Assembly (NCBI RefSeq): GCF_963668385.1
Contig: NZ_OY764327.1
Coordinates: 3,258,501-3,322,500, forward strand
Source of the DNA: an uncultured Carboxylicivirga sp.
Lineage (GTDB): Bacteria > Bacteroidota > Bacteroidia > Bacteroidales > Marinilabiliaceae
DNA: 64,000 nt
Direction of reading: 5' to 3'
Shown: in pieces, positions 9,689 to 19,271 of the stretch
Numbering within the stretch: the first letter of the stretch is position 1
How the letters are laid out: every line of letters starts with the position of its first letter
Notes under the pieces: model-generated
The model's input: only the letters and a program-made list of their open reading frames with translations
Database searches by the model: none
Told to the model about the DNA's origin: nothing
Position numbers and translations under genes: made by a program

Positions 9689-11173
9689 ATGAGATATATA
9701 CCTTACTCATTAATTTTGGTAGTAGCAATTGTATTGCACAGTTGTACACCCAATGTTCAAAAGGAAGAACGAAAGAATCCATACACTGATGATTATACTA
9801 AAATTGCTAGTTTAAGTCATCGACATGAGTGGAATGCAGCTAATGTACACGATCCATCTTGTATAAAAGTAGGAGATACCTATTACGTATACGCTACAGG
9901 AGCATATTTTACACCTCCTAATATTAATTTTAAAGATGATACCGTTCATATAGGTAAAATACCTGTTCGTAGTTCAAAAGATTTGATCAACTGGAACTTC
10001 GAAGGATGGGTATTTGACGAAACCCCTTCTGAAGCATATAACTACGTAAAAGAGGCCAATGGAGGACATGCTGCCGATAATATGTGGGCTCCTTTTATTC
10101 GTAAGGTAGGAGATGAGTTTCGCTTGTACTATTCGGTTTCCTACTTTGGGTCTAATGCTTCGTTTATTGGTATGGCTACTTCAAAATCGCCACTGGGCCC
10201 TTGGACAGATAAGGGTGAAGTTGTAAAAACAACTCGTCAGAGTGTGATGAATGCCATTGATCCATCAGTAATAACCGATCATAAAACAGGTAAAGACTGG
10301 ATGGTTTATGGTTCCTTTTTTGGAGGATTATTTTGTATGGAACTCGATACAGAAACAGGTTTAGCTCTAACACCAGGAGATCATGGACATTTAATTGCTC
10401 GTCTCGAAGCCGAAAAAGAGCGTGTTATCGAAGCTCCGGAAATAGTTTATAACGAAGAGCAGGACATGTACTATTTGTTTATTTCTTACGATTCGTTGTT
10501 TAGCTTTTATAATATTCGAGTGGGTAGATCAAAATCTCCTGAAGGACCATTTCTTGATTATTTTGGGAATGATATGACAGCAAAACAAGATAATTACCCA
10601 ATTCTAACACACAGTTACATGTTTAAAAATCATGTGGGATGGAATGGAAATGCTCACTGTGCTGTGTTGAACGATGGAGGTAAGTATTATGTAATGCATC
10701 AGGGACGTTTAGCTCCTGATAATCTGGCTCTACAAATGCATGTGCGAGAACTAAAATGGTTATCGGATGGATGGCCTGTTTTATCCCCTGAACGTTATAA
10801 CACGGTTAATAATAAAGGAGCAATAACATCTCAGCAGCTAGAAGGAAACTGGGAATTGATAGAATTGCAAGACAGACCAGATAAAAAGTTATATGCCGAG
10901 GGAGGTTGGAGATATACACCGGAAGCATTTAACGTATCAGAGATAGCCAAATTTGCGAAGGATGGTGGAGTAGATGTTAAAAAGTCAGGAAATATTGTAT
11001 CTTTCGAGTTCAATAACGAAACTTTATACCTGGTTGACGAAAACAAGAATAAAATTGAATGTGCAGTATTTAGAGGATGGGACTGGGAGCAAGAGAACGA
11101 AACAATTCTTTTTAGTGGTATATTACCAAGCGGCCATGGTATTTGGGGTAAAAAAGTAACATCAGTTAAATAA
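9689..11173 (+). CDS. GH43 family glycosidase, arabinan-active type
   Basis: GH43 enzymes are inverting five-bladed propeller arabinanases, arabinofuranosidases or xylosidases. The catalytic triad is visible: Asp55 in VHDPS (base), Asp191 in NAIDPSV (pKa modulator) and Glu251 in EAPEIVY (acid). The propeller segments WAPFIRKVGDEFRLYYS and GNAHCAV resemble endo-1,5-alpha-L-arabinanases. Residues from about 380 form a separate beta-rich domain like the GH43_C module of Abn2-type arabinanases. The N-terminus is a lipoprotein signal (IVLHSCTP), placing the enzyme on the outer membrane or in the periplasm. The GH51 gene follows after 11 bases, so the two are co-transcribed. Endo versus exo action cannot be settled from the sequence. 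Confidence 0.9.
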   Translation: MRYIPYSLILVVAIVLHSCTPNVQKEERKNPYTDDYTKIASLSHRHEWNAANVHDPSCIKVGDTYYVYATGAYFTPPNINFKDDTVHIGKIPVRSSKDLINWNFEGWVFDETPSEAYNYVKEANGGHAADNMWAPFIRKVGDEFRLYYSVSYFGSNASFIGMATSKSPLGPWTDKGEVVKTTRQSVMNAIDPSVITDHKTGKDWMVYGSFFGGLFCMELDTETGLALTPGDHGHLIARLEAEKERVIEAPEIVYNEEQDMYYLFISYDSLFSFYNIRVGRSKSPEGPFLDYFGNDMTAKQDNYPILTHSYMFKNHVGWNGNAHCAVLNDGGKYYVMHQGRLAPDNLALQMHVRELKWLSDGWPVLSPERYNTVNNKGAITSQQLEGNWELIELQDRPDKKLYAEGGWRYTPEAFNVSEIAKFAKDGGVDVKKSGNIVSFEFNNETLYLVDENKNKIECAVFRGWDWEQENETILFSGILPSGHGIWGKKVTSVK

Positions 11174-11184
11174 ATCAATTTACA

Positions 11185-12714
11185 ATGAAACTTCAATCTA
11201 TTCTAACTATTGCAATATTGTTGGGCACATCAGCAATATTTGCCCAAAACAAAATAACGGCCCATACCGATCAGGCTGAAACGACGATTAACAGAGATAT
11301 ATACGGCCATTTTGCTGAGCATTTAGGACGTTGTATATACGATGGTTTTTATGTGGGAGAAGGGTCTTCTATTGAAAATATCAGAGGTTTTCGTGTTGAT
11401 ATTATTAATGCATTACGCGAAATGCAAATTCCATTGTTACGATGGCCAGGTGGATGTTTTGCCGACACCTATAACTGGAAAGATGGTATCGGACCTAAAA
11501 GTGAGCGTCCTTCCATTGTAAATGTTCACTGGGGAGGAGTAACCGAAGATAACAGCTTTGGGACACACGAATTCCTAGATTTTTGTGAGTTAATTGGAGC
11601 CGATGCTTATATCAACCTGAATGTAGGTTCGGGTTCGGTACGTGAAGCTAAAGAGTGGGTTGAGTACGTTACCTCAGCTAATAAAAGCCCAATGACCGAA
11701 TGGCGTAAGCAAAACGGACGCGAAGAACCCTGGAAAGTAAAATACTGGGGAATTGGTAACGAAAACTGGGGATGTGGTGGTAACATGACTCCTGAGTATT
11801 ATGCCGATCTATATAGAAACTATGCTACCTACTGCCATGGTGCTGATTATAAAATTGCCGGTGGTGCTAATGTTGCAGATTACAACTGGACAGAAGTATT
11901 AATGAAGAAATTAGAGCATTATAAACACATTGTTGATGGTCTTTCTCTTCACTATTATGTTCATCCCGGAGGTTGGGAAAGCAAAGGTTCGGCAAGAGAT
12001 TTTGATGAGGCTGAATACCACCTTACAATGGAAAAAACTTATTATATGGAAGAGTTGATTAATAATCACTCAGCCATTATGGATAAGTACGATCCTAAGA
12101 AAGAAATTGATATGATTGTGGATGAATGGGGCGCATGGTACGATTGTGAGCCAGGTACAAACCCAGGATTCCTTTATCAACAAAATACATTACGTGATGC
12201 AATTTTAGCAGGTATACATTTAAATATTTTCAACAATCATGCTGATCGTATTAAGATGGCCAATATTGCACAGATGATTAATGTAATTCAGGCAGTTATT
12301 CTTACCCGTGAAGATAAAATGTTATTAACACCTACTTACTATATATTTAAAATGTACAGTGTTCACCAAGATGCTACTTTGGTTCCATTGGATGTAGAAA
12401 CAGAGATGTATACTGTAGATGGTAAAGAAATACCAGCGTTGAATGCTTCAGCATCTATTAAGGATGGAAAGTTGAATATGACTGTTTGTAACTTAAATCC
12501 TAACAAGGACGAGGAAATCGAATACACCTTTGCCGATAATAACTTCAAAAATGCCACAGGCATGATTGTAACAGGTGATAAACTACAATCGTTAAACGAT
12601 TTTGATCAGCCTGAACAAGTAAGCCTAAAAGAATTTAAAGTGAGCAAGCCTAAAAATGGCAAAGTGAAATTAAAAATACCAGCTAAATCAGTTGTGTTGA
12701 TTACTTTGGATTAG
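11185..12714 (+). CDS. GH51 alpha-L-arabinofuranosidase
   Basis: This 509-residue protein has a signal peptide (MKLQSILTIAILLGTSAIFAQ) and the full GH51 fold. The early motif YGHFAEHLGRCIYDG and the RWPGGCFADTYNWKDGIGP stretch bind the arabinose unit. The acid/base is Glu193 in GIGNENWG and the nucleophile is Glu314 in VDEWGAWYD. GH51 enzymes are retaining exo-enzymes that release terminal alpha-L-arabinofuranose from arabinan, arabinoxylan or arabinogalactan. A signal peptide without a lipobox suggests a periplasmic enzyme. Together with the preceding GH43 it would turn imported arabino-oligosaccharides into L-arabinose for the araA-araD-araB pathway at 46199-52948. Confidence 0.95.
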   Translation: MKLQSILTIAILLGTSAIFAQNKITAHTDQAETTINRDIYGHFAEHLGRCIYDGFYVGEGSSIENIRGFRVDIINALREMQIPLLRWPGGCFADTYNWKDGIGPKSERPSIVNVHWGGVTEDNSFGTHEFLDFCELIGADAYINLNVGSGSVREAKEWVEYVTSANKSPMTEWRKQNGREEPWKVKYWGIGNENWGCGGNMTPEYYADLYRNYATYCHGADYKIAGGANVADYNWTEVLMKKLEHYKHIVDGLSLHYYVHPGGWESKGSARDFDEAEYHLTMEKTYYMEELINNHSAIMDKYDPKKEIDMIVDEWGAWYDCEPGTNPGFLYQQNTLRDAILAGIHLNIFNNHADRIKMANIAQMINVIQAVILTREDKMLLTPTYYIFKMYSVHQDATLVPLDVETEMYTVDGKEIPALNASASIKDGKLNMTVCNLNPNKDEEIEYTFADNNFKNATGMIVTGDKLQSLNDFDQPEQVSLKEFKVSKPKNGKVKLKIPAKSVVLITLD

Positions 12715-12723
12715 TATTTTGGT

Positions 12724-12752
12724 AAGGCAGGTCGGGTTGACCTGCCTTTTTT
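12724..12752 (+). terminator. Terminator after GH51
   Basis: A perfect 10-bp stem (AAGGCAGGTC) with loop GGGTT is followed by a run of six T. It ends the GH43-GH51 unit. Confidence 0.85.
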
Positions 12753-12780
12753 AATCAATAGTAATCATTTAAAATATAAT

Positions 12781-12883
12781 GCCGCAAAACCTTGTTGTTT
12801 TGTGGCTTTGTTTGTTGTGTTCAGTCTCAATAGTGGTGGATTGGGATATACAACTCCGCTGGAGTTGTATATAAACAAAGCCA
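12781..12883 (+). repeat. Nested hairpin array upstream of GH2
   Basis: Three stems can form. GCCGCAAAAC at 12781-12790 pairs with 12797-12806 with one wobble. An 11-bp stem pairs 12803-12813 with 12873-12883, and it encloses a perfect 12-bp hairpin at 12846-12872. The first and second stems share bases 12803-12806, so they exclude each other. The rest of the 12715-13216 gap (to 13216) is AT-rich with no gene; it includes the repeated phrase GTCTTGATACTT at 13069-13080. Confidence 0.6.
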
Positions 12884-13216
12884 TATGTTGTATGATGAAA
12901 TTATTTATTTTACAAAGTATAGTGGCTCGATATTATCTGGTTGTATTAACATTTTCCTACCCAATCGGAAACAAACAATAAACCAAGGCACTTCAATAAA
13001 TACTATTTTCGTAAATGACGAAATAATGCTTTGATTGAAGAATGTCTGGTCTTAATATGCTGTAAAAAGTCTTGATACTTTGTACTCGTTGCATTCTACT
13101 GACTAAAATCTACTGGCTAGTACTTTGACATAATCCATCAAAAAAACGATTGATTATTATTAATTCGCCATTATTGATTAATGTAAATTGCTGAAATTGA
13201 AAAGAACTATTTTTAT

Positions 13217-16027
13217 ATGAATTTGAATCGAAAGGCTATCTTATTAATCGGGTTATTAACACTAATGCCCGGTTTGTTTGCACAAGTTGTTAGAGAAAGA
13301 ATCAATTTTGATAAGGATTGGAAATTTGCGTTTGGCCATCCATGCGATGTAGAAAAGGATTTTAACACCGGAACCAGCTATTTTACTTATCTGGCCAAAG
13401 CAGGATTTGGCGATGGGGCTGCGGCTGTTGCATTCGACGACCGAACCTGGCGTCCGCTTAATTTACCACACGATTGGGCTGTTGAAGTGCCTTTTGATGC
13501 AAAAGGAAGTCATAGTCACGGATACAAAGCAATTGGTCGGAATTTCCCCGATGTTAGTGTGGGCTGGTATCGGAAACACTTTACGGTTGATGAAGCTGAT
13601 TATGGAAAGCAGTTTTATATCGATTTCGAGGGAGTATCGCGCGATGCCAAAGTGTGGGTGAACGGTCATTATTTAGGAAATGAGCCAAGTGGTTACCAAA
13701 GCTTTGGATATAATATTACCGACATATTAAACTACGGTGGTGAGAATGTGGTGGCCGTTCGTGCTGATGTTACTCTGGAAGAAGGTTGGTACTACGAAGG
13801 AGCTGGTATTTATCGCCATGTTTGGTTGCAAAAGAACGCACCTTTGCATGTTCGAAAAAACGGAACATTTGTTATTGCCGACATTGATGCCGATAAAGCT
13901 AAAGTTACGGTTAAAACAGAGGTCGAAAATCGTAATCAGGAAGCATCAACTTATATCGTTTCTCAACAAATAGTAAATGCCGAAGGTAAAGTGCTAGCCA
14001 AAACTAAGAGTAGAGAAAACACTATTGCAGCTATGGCTAAAGGAGAGGTTGATTTAACGATGGATGTGGCTAATCCTCATTTGTGGTCGTTAGAAGATCC
14101 GTATTTGCATACGGTCATCACGCAGATTGAAGTGGATGGAAAAGTAATTGACGAGTACAAAACGCGCACAGGGTTTCGTACGGTTCATTTCGATGCCGAT
14201 AAGGGCTTTTTCTTAAACGGGAAGCATGTGAAGTTGAAAGGAACCAATAATCATCAGGATCATGCGGGAGTAGGCTGTGCCATGCCCGACGAACTTATTC
14301 GCTGGCGTTTGCAACAGTTGAAAAACTTTGGAAGCAATGCTTATCGTAGTTCACACAATCCGGCAACGCCTGAGTTATTGGATATGTGCGATGAAATGGG
14401 AATTTTAGTGATTGACGAAAACCGCTTGATGGGAAGTCATCAGGAGGCTTTTGATGAAGTGGAGCGATTAATCCGTCGCGATCGCAATCACCCATGTATT
14501 TTTGTGTGGTCGATGGGTAACGAAGAGTGGGGCATCGAGTGCAATGTGTTAGGTGAACGTATCACCACAACTATGCAGAATTTTGCACGTACTCTTGATC
14601 CAACCCGCCCAATGAATGCAGCTGTTAGTGGTGGTTGTAATCAAGGCGTTTCGGCTGCTGTTGAAGTAATGGGTTACAATTATCTGGGCCAATGGGATAC
14701 CGATAAGCATCATGAGTTATTCCCTCATCAACCATCGATGGGAACTGAAGAAGGATCGACTTTTGCAACACGAGGAATCTATTTCGATAATCCTGAAAAA
14801 CATTATATGAGAGCTTACGATCATTTGCCTCGTCCATCGTGGGAAACTATTGAAACTAGTTGGAAGCATTATGCTGAGCGCGATTACTTAGCCGGTATGT
14901 TTATATGGACAGGTTTTGATTACCGTGGCGAACCAACGCCTTATGCATGGCCATCTATCACTTCCTATTTTGGTATGATGGATTTATGTGGATTTCCCAA
15001 AGACAATGTTTTCTACTTGAAATCGTGGTGGGGTAACGAACCTGTTTTGCATCTTCTTCCTCACTGGAATTGGGCCGGAAAAGAAGGTGATACCATTCAG
15101 GTTTGGGCGTATAGTAATTGCGATGAGGTGGAGCTATTTCTCAACGGTAAAACACAAGGTCGTAAAACCATGGAAGTAAATGGGCATCTCGAATGGCCTG
15201 TGATCTACAAGCCCGGTAAATTAAAGGCTGTGGGGTACACTAAAGGTAAAAAGGTAATGGAAGAGACGGTTCAGACAACTTCCGATCCTTACCGCGTTGA
15301 GTTAACAGCTCATAAAACCAAACTAAAAAACAGTGCCAACGATGTGGCAGTGGTTACGGTTAAGGTGTTGGATAAAAAGGGTAGAGCGGTACCTGTGGCT
15401 GATAATTTAATTAAGTTTTCGGTAGAAGGACCAGCGCACTTGATAGGTGTTGGAAATGGTAATCCAACTTCGTTGGAAAAAGATAAATTCTTCGACGAAT
15501 ATGAAGTGATTCAAACACCCAATATCGAAAAATATGGTTTAGGTGAAGCAGATATTGATTTGCCATCGGAGGCAACGAATGTGTTGGAGAAAGATTCGAA
15601 AAACAAGATGATGGTTACTCAATTTGATTTAACCAAAGACGATGTTGCTAAAGGTAAATTTATTTGGTACTCTAAAAAGGTAGGCGATAATCTACAAGCT
15701 TATTTAAATGGAACCGCCATTCAACCTATGGATGGTAATTTAGATGAGATGGCTGTGTTTAATATCGATAATTCGTTGTTGAAAGAAGGAACCAACAAAC
15801 TTGTTTTGGTGGGTGTGCCATTGCCTCCTCCAAATCAATGGGACGAGCCTAATAAGCACCTTGGCGATATTCAAATGGTGAAGGCTGCCGATCAGTGGCA
15901 ACGAAAATTGTTTAATGGATTGGCGCAAGTTATTGTTCAGCCCGACGAAAGCAGTACTGGTGAAATTATCCTGAATGCTACAGCAGAGGGCTTGAAAAGT
16001 ACAAAGTTGATTTTAACGGTTGAATAG
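13217..16027 (+). CDS. GH2 beta-galactosidase-type glycosidase
   Basis: This 936-residue enzyme has a signal peptide (ending near FAQ) and standard GH2 architecture: a sugar-binding jelly-roll (about 30-215), an immunoglobulin-like domain (about 225-330), and a TIM barrel (about 335-610). The acid/base is Glu436 in WSMGNEEWG and the nucleophile is probably Glu511 in MGTEEGS. After the barrel comes a DUF4982-like module (WWGNEPVLHLLPHWNW, VELFLNGKTQG) and further Ig-like domains, as in many Bacteroidota beta-galactosidases. It probably removes beta-linked galactose from side chains in the periplasm. The substrate is not proven, as GH2 also contains glucuronidases and mannosidases. It is the first gene of a second hydrolase block separated from GH51 by a terminator and a hairpin-rich gap. 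Confidence 0.92.
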   Translation: MNLNRKAILLIGLLTLMPGLFAQVVRERINFDKDWKFAFGHPCDVEKDFNTGTSYFTYLAKAGFGDGAAAVAFDDRTWRPLNLPHDWAVEVPFDAKGSHSHGYKAIGRNFPDVSVGWYRKHFTVDEADYGKQFYIDFEGVSRDAKVWVNGHYLGNEPSGYQSFGYNITDILNYGGENVVAVRADVTLEEGWYYEGAGIYRHVWLQKNAPLHVRKNGTFVIADIDADKAKVTVKTEVENRNQEASTYIVSQQIVNAEGKVLAKTKSRENTIAAMAKGEVDLTMDVANPHLWSLEDPYLHTVITQIEVDGKVIDEYKTRTGFRTVHFDADKGFFLNGKHVKLKGTNNHQDHAGVGCAMPDELIRWRLQQLKNFGSNAYRSSHNPATPELLDMCDEMGILVIDENRLMGSHQEAFDEVERLIRRDRNHPCIFVWSMGNEEWGIECNVLGERITTTMQNFARTLDPTRPMNAAVSGGCNQGVSAAVEVMGYNYLGQWDTDKHHELFPHQPSMGTEEGSTFATRGIYFDNPEKHYMRAYDHLPRPSWETIETSWKHYAERDYLAGMFIWTGFDYRGEPTPYAWPSITSYFGMMDLCGFPKDNVFYLKSWWGNEPVLHLLPHWNWAGKEGDTIQVWAYSNCDEVELFLNGKTQGRKTMEVNGHLEWPVIYKPGKLKAVGYTKGKKVMEETVQTTSDPYRVELTAHKTKLKNSANDVAVVTVKVLDKKGRAVPVADNLIKFSVEGPAHLIGVGNGNPTSLEKDKFFDEYEVIQTPNIEKYGLGEADIDLPSEATNVLEKDSKNKMMVTQFDLTKDDVAKGKFIWYSKKVGDNLQAYLNGTAIQPMDGNLDEMAVFNIDNSLLKEGTNKLVLVGVPLPPPNQWDEPNKHLGDIQMVKAADQWQRKLFNGLAQVIVQPDESSTGEIILNATAEGLKSTKLILTVE

Positions 16028-16054
16028 CAGTTTTCAGTTAACTCTATAATTAAT

Positions 16055-16087
16055 AAGCAGAAGGATTTCGGTTCTTCTGCTTTTTTT
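16055..16087 (+). terminator. Terminator after GH2
   Basis: A 9-bp stem (AAGCAGAAG with CTTCTGCTT) is followed by a T run at 16081-16087. Confidence 0.75.
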
Positions 16088-16127
16088 AGCTTTCTACCCA
16101 AAGTAGCTATGTTAGATATTGCCCTTT

Positions 16128-16211
16128 AAATCCTAAAAGGATTTAATTTGAGTAGCCATGGGTGAAACCCATGGTATATACGTATTGCATTTGAACCCCG
16201 AACTGGGTTCA
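16128..16211. repeat. Partial hairpin-array repeat
   Basis: Three consecutive palindromes occur: 16128-16144 (AAATCCT/AGGATTT), 16156-16174 (CCATGGGT/ACCCATGG) and 16192-16211 (TGAACCC/GGGTTCA). They correspond, with compensatory base changes, to hairpins of the complete element at 21410-21634. The ends of that element are missing here. Confidence 0.75.
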
Positions 16212-16322
16212 ATCGATGATTCATTTGTGCATGACACATCAAAATCAATTTTAAGGTGTTATTATCATTCACTAATGCCACCCATTCGTCACCACACTCG
16301 TTAGTACTCCATAAAAGGCTCA

Positions 16323-16475
16323 CCAATCGTTCGGAGAAGTAATTATTGAATCATAAAAGCCTTTCCGATTTTTTGGTGACGCAATTATGGAATCATAACA
16401 GCTTGTCCAATGTTCTGGTGGAATAATTATAAAATCATAATTGCTTGTCCGGAGCTTTGGTGAGGCAATTATTAA
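16323..16475. repeat. Degenerate 42-bp tandem repeat, about 3.6 units
   Basis: Units start at 16323, 16365, 16407 and 16449 (the last is partial). Each unit begins with CC, has a GG(T/A)G step and then AATTAT--AATCATAA followed by GC(T/C)T. No unit spacers exist, so it is not a CRISPR. It fills the gap between GH2 and GH31; I see no gene in that gap. The remaining stretch to 16654 is AT-rich leader for GH31. Confidence 0.75.
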
Positions 16476-16654
16476 ATACTAATGCACTTCCATAGCAAGG
16501 TGAGTATTTAATATTTGATAATGATAGGGTAGCTGTGCATAAATAGATGTTTTGGATACCAAATATCAGCCATTGTTAACATTTTATACATGTGTTAACT
16601 TATTGAGACTTGTATTTTTAAGCTTTGATCAGAAAATACTAAATCTCATACGAA

Positions 16655-19042
16655 ATGAATAAATATATCTACTGGCTGTTTTCAGTATCTGTATTGCTGA
16701 TGATGTCCAATTCGATGTTAGCCCAACTTCAAAATATTGGTCTGGTAAACGAACCCATCGACATAAGTAAAGACTTCTACGATTTTAAAAACACCTACTA
16801 CTTTGCCGATGAGCTTTCATCCTTCGATCCCAAAACAGGGTCAGGCGAAGTTAAATACTCGCGGTACGAGTATAAAACCCGCTATGCTTTTAACAACATG
16901 TTGGGGGTTCTTCGGCCTGTTGAGCCCAACGAGTTTCCTGAAGGCGAATACCTGTCAACACCTACTTTACCTTTTAAGCTGGAGTTTGTTTCTCCACGTA
17001 CTGTACGATTGCGTATGCAAACAGGTATGGATAAATCGGTAGATCAACCGTCGTTGATGTTGGTTGATGGTACGGCACCGGTCGATCATTCGTGGAAATA
17101 TTCATCTGAAGAAGGTAAGCATATTTATACTTCGAAATATGGCAAGGTTGTTATCAGTGTTAATCCATGGCGCGTTTCGTTTTTCGATGCTGATGGAAAG
17201 TTGCTAACACAAACCAATCATCACATCGATAATGCCGAAACCACTTACACACCTATCATGCCGTTTTCTTTTGTTCGACGTGCTGAAGATTATTCGCGAA
17301 GTGTAAATGCGGCTTTTACTTTGGAGCCAAACGAAATGATTTTTGGTTGTGGCGAGTCGTATACCGGGTTTAATAAGCGTGGACAAAAAGTGGTGTTATG
17401 TACCGATGATGCCAACGGCATTCAAAACGAGACCATGTACAAGCCCATTCCGTTTTTTATGAGCAACCGCGGTTACGGAATGTTTATGCATACATCAACG
17501 CCCATCACCTGCGATTTTGGTAAATATTTCGGCGGTGTTAATTCGTTGATGATTGGTGATGAATCATTGGATTTATTCGTTTTTCTGGGCGATCCTAAAG
17601 ATATATTGGATGAGTATACCGATTTGACCGGAAAAGCTGCCATGCCGCCGCTTTGGAGTTTTGGTTTTTGGATGAGTCGTATTACCTATTTCTCAGAAGA
17701 GGAAGGACGAGAGGTGGCTAAAAAGCTTCGCGATAATGAAGTGCCTTGCGATGTAATTCATTTCGATACCGGATGGTTCGAAACCGATTGGCGTTGCGAT
17801 TATCAATTTTCCGAATCGCGTTTTGATGATGCTGCTTCGATGATTAAGGATTTGAAGAAGCAAGGCTTTCAGACTTGTTTATGGCAACTACCTTATTTTG
17901 TTCCTCAAAACACACTGTTTAACGAGATTGTTGATAAAGGTTTGTACGTAAAAAATGCCAAGGGGAATCTTCCTTACGAAGATGCAGTACTGGATTTTTC
18001 TAATCCTGAAACAGTAGCATGGTATCAGGAAAAAATTGGAGGACTGTTGAAGTTGGGTGTGGGAGCCATCAAGGTTGATTTTGGTGAAGCGGCTCCATAC
18101 AATGGTATTTATGCCTCAGGCAGAACAGGATTTTACGAGCATAACCTGTATCCATTACGATATAACAAAGCCGTTGCCGACATTACTAAAGAGATCAAAG
18201 GCGAGCAGATTATGTGGGCTCGAAGTACCTGGGCTGGCAGTCAGCGATATCCTTTGCATTGGGGTGGCGATCCGGCCAATACCAATACAGCAATGGCGGC
18301 CGCTTTACGAGGAGGTTTATCAATTGGTTTAAGTGGATTTTCATTCTGGAGTCACGATATTGGTGGATTTGTTTTGAAAACGCCCGAAGAGCTTTATCGT
18401 CGTTGGACACCCTTTGGAATGCTAACATCGCATACGCGTAGCCACGGAGCACCGCCAAAAGAACCATGGGAATACAGCAAAAGCTTTTTGGAAGATTTCA
18501 AAAAGGCTGATAATATGCGTTATGAGTTGATGCCGTATATTTATGCGCAAGCCAAACAGTGTACCGAGCAAGGTCTGCCCATGATGCGCGCTTTGTTTGT
18601 TGAGTTTCCTGATGATCCGGGTTCGTGGTTGGTTGATGATGAGTATTTATTTGGTGCAGATATTTTGGTGGCTCCATTGTTTGAAGAAGTAAGCGAACGT
18701 AATGTATATCTGCCCAAAGGAAACTGGATCGATTATCAAACCGGAAAATCATATGCCGGTGGATGGCATAGTATCGAAGCGGGTGATATACCTATTGTAA
18801 TGTTGGTTCGAGAAGGAAGTGTTATACCTCACATCAAGCTTGCACAAAGCACCAAAGATATGGATTGGTCAAAACTGGAATTACGCACTTTCTGTGGTAC
18901 TACCAATAAAGCAGAAGGAATCATTTGTTTGCCATCCAACAATCAATTGGTTGAGGTGAGTGTCGAAAAGAAAGATGATCAACTGTCGTTAACCAAAGGA
19001 TCGCTTAAAGGAGTAAAATTCAATATTACTGAGAACCAATAG
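16655..19042 (+). CDS. GH31 alpha-glycosidase, alpha-xylosidase-like
   Basis: This 795-residue protein has a signal peptide (ending MLAQ), an N-terminal beta-sandwich, and a GH31 catalytic barrel from about residue 320. The nucleophile is Asp475 in IKVDFGEAAP, which resembles the KTDFGE motif of YicI-type alpha-xylosidases. The acid/base is Asp568 in FWSHDIGGF. The preceding CLWQLPYF and HFDTGWFETDWRCDY segments form the active-site wall. It probably removes alpha-linked xylose or another alpha-sugar from imported oligosaccharides in the periplasm. Alpha-galactosidase or alpha-glucosidase activity cannot be excluded. It belongs to a run of same-strand hydrolase genes, each separated by a hairpin-containing gap. 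Confidence 0.9.
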   Translation: MNKYIYWLFSVSVLLMMSNSMLAQLQNIGLVNEPIDISKDFYDFKNTYYFADELSSFDPKTGSGEVKYSRYEYKTRYAFNNMLGVLRPVEPNEFPEGEYLSTPTLPFKLEFVSPRTVRLRMQTGMDKSVDQPSLMLVDGTAPVDHSWKYSSEEGKHIYTSKYGKVVISVNPWRVSFFDADGKLLTQTNHHIDNAETTYTPIMPFSFVRRAEDYSRSVNAAFTLEPNEMIFGCGESYTGFNKRGQKVVLCTDDANGIQNETMYKPIPFFMSNRGYGMFMHTSTPITCDFGKYFGGVNSLMIGDESLDLFVFLGDPKDILDEYTDLTGKAAMPPLWSFGFWMSRITYFSEEEGREVAKKLRDNEVPCDVIHFDTGWFETDWRCDYQFSESRFDDAASMIKDLKKQGFQTCLWQLPYFVPQNTLFNEIVDKGLYVKNAKGNLPYEDAVLDFSNPETVAWYQEKIGGLLKLGVGAIKVDFGEAAPYNGIYASGRTGFYEHNLYPLRYNKAVADITKEIKGEQIMWARSTWAGSQRYPLHWGGDPANTNTAMAAALRGGLSIGLSGFSFWSHDIGGFVLKTPEELYRRWTPFGMLTSHTRSHGAPPKEPWEYSKSFLEDFKKADNMRYELMPYIYAQAKQCTEQGLPMMRALFVEFPDDPGSWLVDDEYLFGADILVAPLFEEVSERNVYLPKGNWIDYQTGKSYAGGWHSIEAGDIPIVMLVREGSVIPHIKLAQSTKDMDWSKLELRTFCGTTNKAEGIICLPSNNQLVEVSVEKKDDQLSLTKGSLKGVKFNITENQ

Positions 19043-19119
19043 TATTAAACAGGGACATATGAAGGCGTAGATAAAGTGAATGGATCTGCGTTGTACAAGT
19101 AAAACTATGCTAAAAATGA

Positions 19120-19203
19120 TATCCCAAAGGGATAAAACAACAATAACCATGGATTACCCCCATGGTTATTGAACAACATTTACGACAACCCTGAAGTGGG
19201 TTG
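19120..19203. repeat. Three-hairpin intergenic repeat between GH31 and GH3
   Basis: Palindromes lie at 19120-19134 (TATCCC/GGGATA), 19142-19170 (an 11-bp perfect stem AATAACCATGG) and 19186-19203 (CAACCC/GGGTTG). They have the same style as the hairpin arrays at 16128 and 21410. The rest of the gap holds the phrase-like repeat AGTCTAAAATCTATAAGTCT shortly before the GH3 start. Confidence 0.65.
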
Positions 19204-19271
19204 AATAATTAGTTTAAGCATCAGGTAAATCAGTCTGACTTCTAAAAGTCTAAAATCTATAAGTCTGTTAA

